Translations under genes and position numbers: made by a program
In this document: positions 4,766 through 6,712 of the stretch, piece after piece
Layout: each line of letters starts with the position of its first letter
Position numbering within the stretch: the stretch's first letter is position 1
The notes under the pieces: generated by a model
The model's input: the letters and a program-made list of their open reading frames with translations, nothing else
Database searches by the model: none
Told to the model about the DNA's origin: nothing
Origin: Candidatus Methanoperedens sp.
GTDB taxonomy: Archaea; Halobacteriota; Methanosarcinia; Methanosarcinales; Methanoperedenaceae
Direction of reading: 5' to 3'
Length of the DNA: 6,712 nt
Assembly (NCBI GenBank): GCA_026552835.1
Contig: JAPMTY010000108.1
Location: 1 to 6,712 of the forward strand

Positions 4766-6064
4766 CGCGTATGCTCTCTCAGCATGCTGTGCAATATCAA
4801 GACCTATTGCTTCCTCATCCTCTCCCACACGCATTCCTACTGTTGCGTCTATGACTTTTGCAATTATGTATGTCACAACAAAAGAGTACACCCATATTAC
4901 CGCAACAGCAGTTATCTGCGTTATGAGAAGGCTGGAATTTCCATAGAGCAGGCCGTTTGCGCCTGCGGGATTTACAAGAGTCGTTGCGAAGATGCCGGTT
5001 GCTATGACGCCCCATGCCCCGCCCATGCCGTGGCATGCCCAGACATCTAGTGATTCATCTACATTTTGCCTCATCCTGAATAGCATTGCATAGTAACTTA
5101 TCAAGGCTGCTACTGCGCCAATAACGATTGCTGCAAGGGGTGTGACGAACCCGGCGGCAGGTGTAATGGCTGCAAGGCCCACTATACCTCCGGTTGCAGT
5201 GCCGAGAACGCTTGGTTTCTTATGATACCAGCTCAGGGCCATCCACGTGAGCGCGGCAGCTGCCCCGGCTGTGTTGGTTACCACAAATGCGCTGGCTGAA
5301 AGCCCGCCGCTTACTATTGCGCTTCCAGCATTGAATCCAAACCATCCAAACCATAGAAGAATGGCGCCCAGGATTGTCATGGGTATGCTGTGCGGCTCCA
5401 TTTGATGTTTCCCGAATCCCTTTCGGGCGCCTATCACGATTGCAACTGCGACCGCAGATACTCCAGCGCTCACATGCACAACAGTCCCACCGGCGAAATC
5501 AAGGACACCCATGTTGCGAAGCCAGCCTCCCGAACCCCAGACCCAGTGAGCTATGGGGTCGTATACAAGCGTTGCCCAGAGTAAAGAAAAAATCAGGAAT
5601 GCACTAAACTTGATGCGCTCAACGAATGCGCCTGTGATGAGCGCTACTGCAATTATTGCGAACATTGCCTGGAATATCATGAATGCCAGCGAGGGAATGG
5701 TGGCTGCATAATCAGGATTTGGTTGCTGTCCTACGCCGTTTAGCCCAACCCAATCAAGATTGCCAATTACCCCTCTGACATCATGCCCGAATGCAAGGCT
5801 ATAGCCAAAAAGTACCCATTGGATGCTTATCAACGCAAGGATGGCAAAGCTGAACATCAGGGTCGAGAGAGAGTTTTTCTTTCTTACCATACCGCCGTAG
5901 AATAAACCGACGGCCGGTATCATCAACATCACAAAAGCCGAGCTAACGAGAACCCATGCAGTATCGCTGCCATCTACTTTTGATGCTTCCGCGGCGTAGG
6001 CAGGAACAGCAAGCAAAACAATGCCAATCATTAATAATAGGTTAATTGATTTTTTCATGCTCAT
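4763..6064 (-). CDS. amt: Ammonium transporter (Amt/MEP/Rh family)
   Basis: This is a 433-residue trimeric ammonium channel of the cytoplasmic membrane. An N-terminal hydrophobic stretch ending PAYAA (1-25) looks like a cleavable signal peptide, as in E. coli AmtB, followed by eleven membrane helices. The twin pore histidines are present: H197 in AGGTVVH and H345 in WACHGMGG. So are D189, matching the recruiting Asp160 of AmtB, and the phenylalanine gate (F134 in QAMFA, F244 in GWFGFNAGS). S248 matches Ser219. GLFYGGMVRKKN (53-64) is the usual family segment. The cytoplasmic tail (about 405-433) is the part GlnK normally contacts. The ATG at 6064 has GAGGAG 5 nt upstream; a second ATG two codons in is possible. 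First gene of amt-glnK. The promoter carries a GGTA-N6-TACC palindrome, so nitrogen repression is likely. All transport residues look intact. Confidence 0.97.
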   Translation of the reverse strand: MSMKKSINLLLMIGIVLLAVPAYAAEASKVDGSDTAWVLVSSAFVMLMIPAVGLFYGGMVRKKNSLSTLMFSFAILALISIQWVLFGYSLAFGHDVRGVIGNLDWVGLNGVGQQPNPDYAATIPSLAFMIFQAMFAIIAVALITGAFVERIKFSAFLIFSLLWATLVYDPIAHWVWGSGGWLRNMGVLDFAGGTVVHVSAGVSAVAVAIVIGARKGFGKHQMEPHSIPMTILGAILLWFGWFGFNAGSAIVSGGLSASAFVVTNTAGAAAALTWMALSWYHKKPSVLGTATGGIVGLAAITPAAGFVTPLAAIVIGAVAALISYYAMLFRMRQNVDESLDVWACHGMGGAWGVIATGIFATTLVNPAGANGLLYGNSSLLITQITAVAVIWVYSFVVTYIIAKVIDATVGMRVGEDEEAIGLDIAQHAERAYA

Positions 6065-6078
6065 TTTCTCTCCTCTAA

Positions 6079-6094
6079 AGGTATGCGGATACCT
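6079..6094. promoter_or_regulatory. Candidate NrpR-type nitrogen operator of amt-glnK
   Basis: AGGTAT-GCGG-ATACCT is a perfect palindrome with 6-bp arms, which can also be read as GGTA-N6-TACC (6080-6093). It lies between the amt TATA element and the amt Shine-Dalgarno, where a bound repressor would block the start of transcription. The Methanococcus maripaludis NrpR operator is GGAA-N6-TTCC. Here the half-site length and spacing are the same and one base per arm differs. By eye I found no second GGTA-N6-TACC in the window. The repressor assignment is inference. Confidence 0.6.
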
Positions 6095-6097
6095 ACT

Positions 6098-6117
6098 GTA
6101 TATTTATTATATTTAAA
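6098..6117 (-). promoter_or_regulatory. TATA region of amt-glnK
   Basis: On the minus strand TTTAAATATA (6108-6117), followed by ATAAATATAC (6098-6107), forms an extended TATA region 35-55 nt before the amt ATG. Depending on which element is used, transcription would start at about 6076-6090, within or next to the palindrome at 6079-6094. Confidence 0.5.
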
Positions 6118-6148
6118 TTTAACTCAGAAAGAATTCCATTGAAAACTA

Positions 6149-6163
6149 CCAAAAGTATAAAAG
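6149..6163 (+). promoter_or_regulatory. Strong TATA-like element, probably for the helicase transcript
   Basis: CCAAAAG followed by TATAAAAG (6156-6163) is the best BRE/TATA match on the plus strand in this intergenic region. It predicts a start near 6183-6187 and so a leader of about 125-130 nt before the helicase ATG. Its complement (TTTTATAC) could instead serve amt with a leader of about 70 nt, so the direction is uncertain. Confidence 0.4.
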
Positions 6164-6182
6164 GGAGCCCCTCATTATTAGC

Positions 6183-6311
6183 GGTTAATAACTCTTAAGC
6201 AGGAATTAATCTAGACTTTTTTAAAGTTGTGCTTATAGCTCTTAATTGTTTAAAAAAATAAATTAAAGAGGTTAATAAGAAATAGCTTTTACGCTTTTTC
6301 AAATAAATATT
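6183..6311 (+). other. AT-rich candidate 5' leader of the helicase gene, with repeats and a hairpin
   Basis: GGTTAATAA occurs twice (6183-6191 and 6270-6278), as does CTCTTAA (6192-6198 and 6239-6245). CTCTTAATT (6239-6247) can pair with AATTAAAGAG (6261-6270), forming 9 pairs with one bulged A and a 13-nt loop. A run of six T's (6217-6222) lies about 35 nt after the predicted start and could terminate a fraction of transcripts. A second possible TATA (AGCTTTTA, 6284-6291) would instead give a leaderless mRNA starting near 6312. No RNA family is recognised. Confidence 0.3.
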
Positions 6312-6712
6312 ATGGAAAGTTTTAAAAATCTGGGCATAAATGAGTTTGTTTTGAAATCAATAAACGACTCAAAGTTTGAAAGCCCGAGTGAAATACAGGA
6401 AAAATCGATCCCTTTGATACTTGCAGGTAAGGACGTAATAGCCGGGTCTGCCACAGGCTCAGGAAAAACGCTTGCATTTGCAGCCGGTATATTACAGAAT
6501 TCCGAGAAAGGAAAAGGTATTCAGGCATTAGTCCTGACTCCCACGCGAGAACTGGCTGAGCAGGTGGCACAGGCTTTAATTAAATTCTCAATATACAGGC
6601 CATTAGGAATCATTGCGGTCTACGGCGGCGTCGGAATCAATCCACAGATAAAAGGGTTAAAGAACGCGGATGTAGTCGTCGGAACCCCCGGGAGGATACT
6701 TGACCATATCGA
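6312..6712 (+). CDS. DEAD-box RNA helicase, N-terminal fragment (runs off right edge)
   Basis: These are the first 133 codons of an ATP-dependent RNA helicase. RecA domain 1 motifs appear in order. The Q motif region has F22 and Q29 in FESPSEIQEKSIP, and the Walker A is ATGSGKT (47-53). Motif Ia is PTRELAEQV (77-85), the GG doublet is G105-G106 in YGGVG, and motif Ib is TPGR (125-128). The DEAD box itself and domain 2 lie beyond the window, so the family is assigned from the other motifs. There is almost no extension before the Q motif, as in compact bacterial/archaeal CsdA/DeaD- or RhlE-like enzymes. Likely roles are RNA unwinding in ribosome assembly or cold adaptation. The ATG at 6312 has no Shine-Dalgarno, so the mRNA is leaderless or initiates unusually. 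It diverges from amt. Confidence 0.92.
   Translation, partial: MESFKNLGINEFVLKSINDSKFESPSEIQEKSIPLILAGKDVIAGSATGSGKTLAFAAGILQNSEKGKGIQALVLTPTRELAEQVAQALIKFSIYRPLGIIAVYGGVGINPQIKGLKNADVVVGTPGRILDHI

Noticed and set aside
4752..4766. GTG at 4766 as start of GlnK with a 4-nt overlap on amt.
   Set aside because: The ATG at 4751 gives the conserved P-II N-terminus and exact 112-residue length with GAGGT at 9 nt. The overlap form remains possible but is less likely.
4706..5050. Several open frames opposite amt (about 4474-5050 and 5374-5607 on the plus strand).
   Set aside because: They lie antisense to the well-supported amt and glnK genes, resemble no family, and lack ribosome-binding sites; they are shadows of the coding strand.
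6229..6261. Ten-codon upstream ORF (GTG start) in the candidate helicase leader.
   Set aside because: No Shine-Dalgarno and no recognisable regulatory peptide; ORFs this short are expected by chance in this AT-rich sequence.
6217..6270. Possible pseudoknot: TTTTTTAAA (6217-6225) pairs with TTTAAAAAA (6249-6257) in the loop of the 6239-6270 hairpin.
   Set aside because: The extra pairing is entirely A-U and such complementarity is common in T/A runs. Without conservation data it is not worth claiming.

Overview
This looks like an ordinary chromosomal stretch of a euryarchaeon, probably from or near the Methanosarcinales/'Candidatus Methanoperedens' group. The case rests on four things. The riboflavin kinase is the archaeal CTP-dependent type fused to a winged helix. 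There is a presenilin-type membrane protease of the archaeal family. Promoters look like BRE/TATA elements with short leaders, and intergenic DNA is AT-rich with oligo-T terminators. The small secreted protein also belongs to a family I associate from memory with these archaea. The genus is inference.

Layout. At 1-153 (-) is the N-terminus of a branched-chain aminotransferase (ilvE). It diverges from a small winged-helix regulator (341-715, +), which is followed by a membrane-anchored secreted protein of unknown role (748-1179, +). Next come three leftward genes: pheA (prephenate dehydratase, 2582-3388), then ribK (2517-1870) and ribB (1873-1202). The last two overlap by 4 nt and have their own promoter just after pheA. 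Diverging from pheA is a nine-helix presenilin/signal-peptide-peptidase homologue (3500-4396, +). It converges on the leftward amt-glnK pair (6064-4413), an ammonium channel and its P-II regulator. A DEAD-box RNA helicase starts at 6312 (+) and runs off the right edge.

Function. The window mixes biosynthesis (branched-chain amino acids, phenylalanine, flavin), nitrogen uptake with its sensor, membrane proteolysis and RNA remodelling. I see no mobile element, CRISPR array, tRNA or rRNA, and no obvious multi-gene novel system. The most interesting signals are regulatory. A GGTA-N6-TACC palindrome in the amt promoter has the architecture of an NrpR nitrogen operator. A perfect 7-bp inverted repeat covers the predicted start site and Shine-Dalgarno of the presenilin-like gene. 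The helicase may have a long 5' leader, and the ribK product is probably both enzyme and repressor. The secreted protein has a suspicious C-terminus that may reflect a frameshift. No gene-free stretch exceeds 300 bases; the longest (6065-6311) holds the divergent amt/helicase control region.
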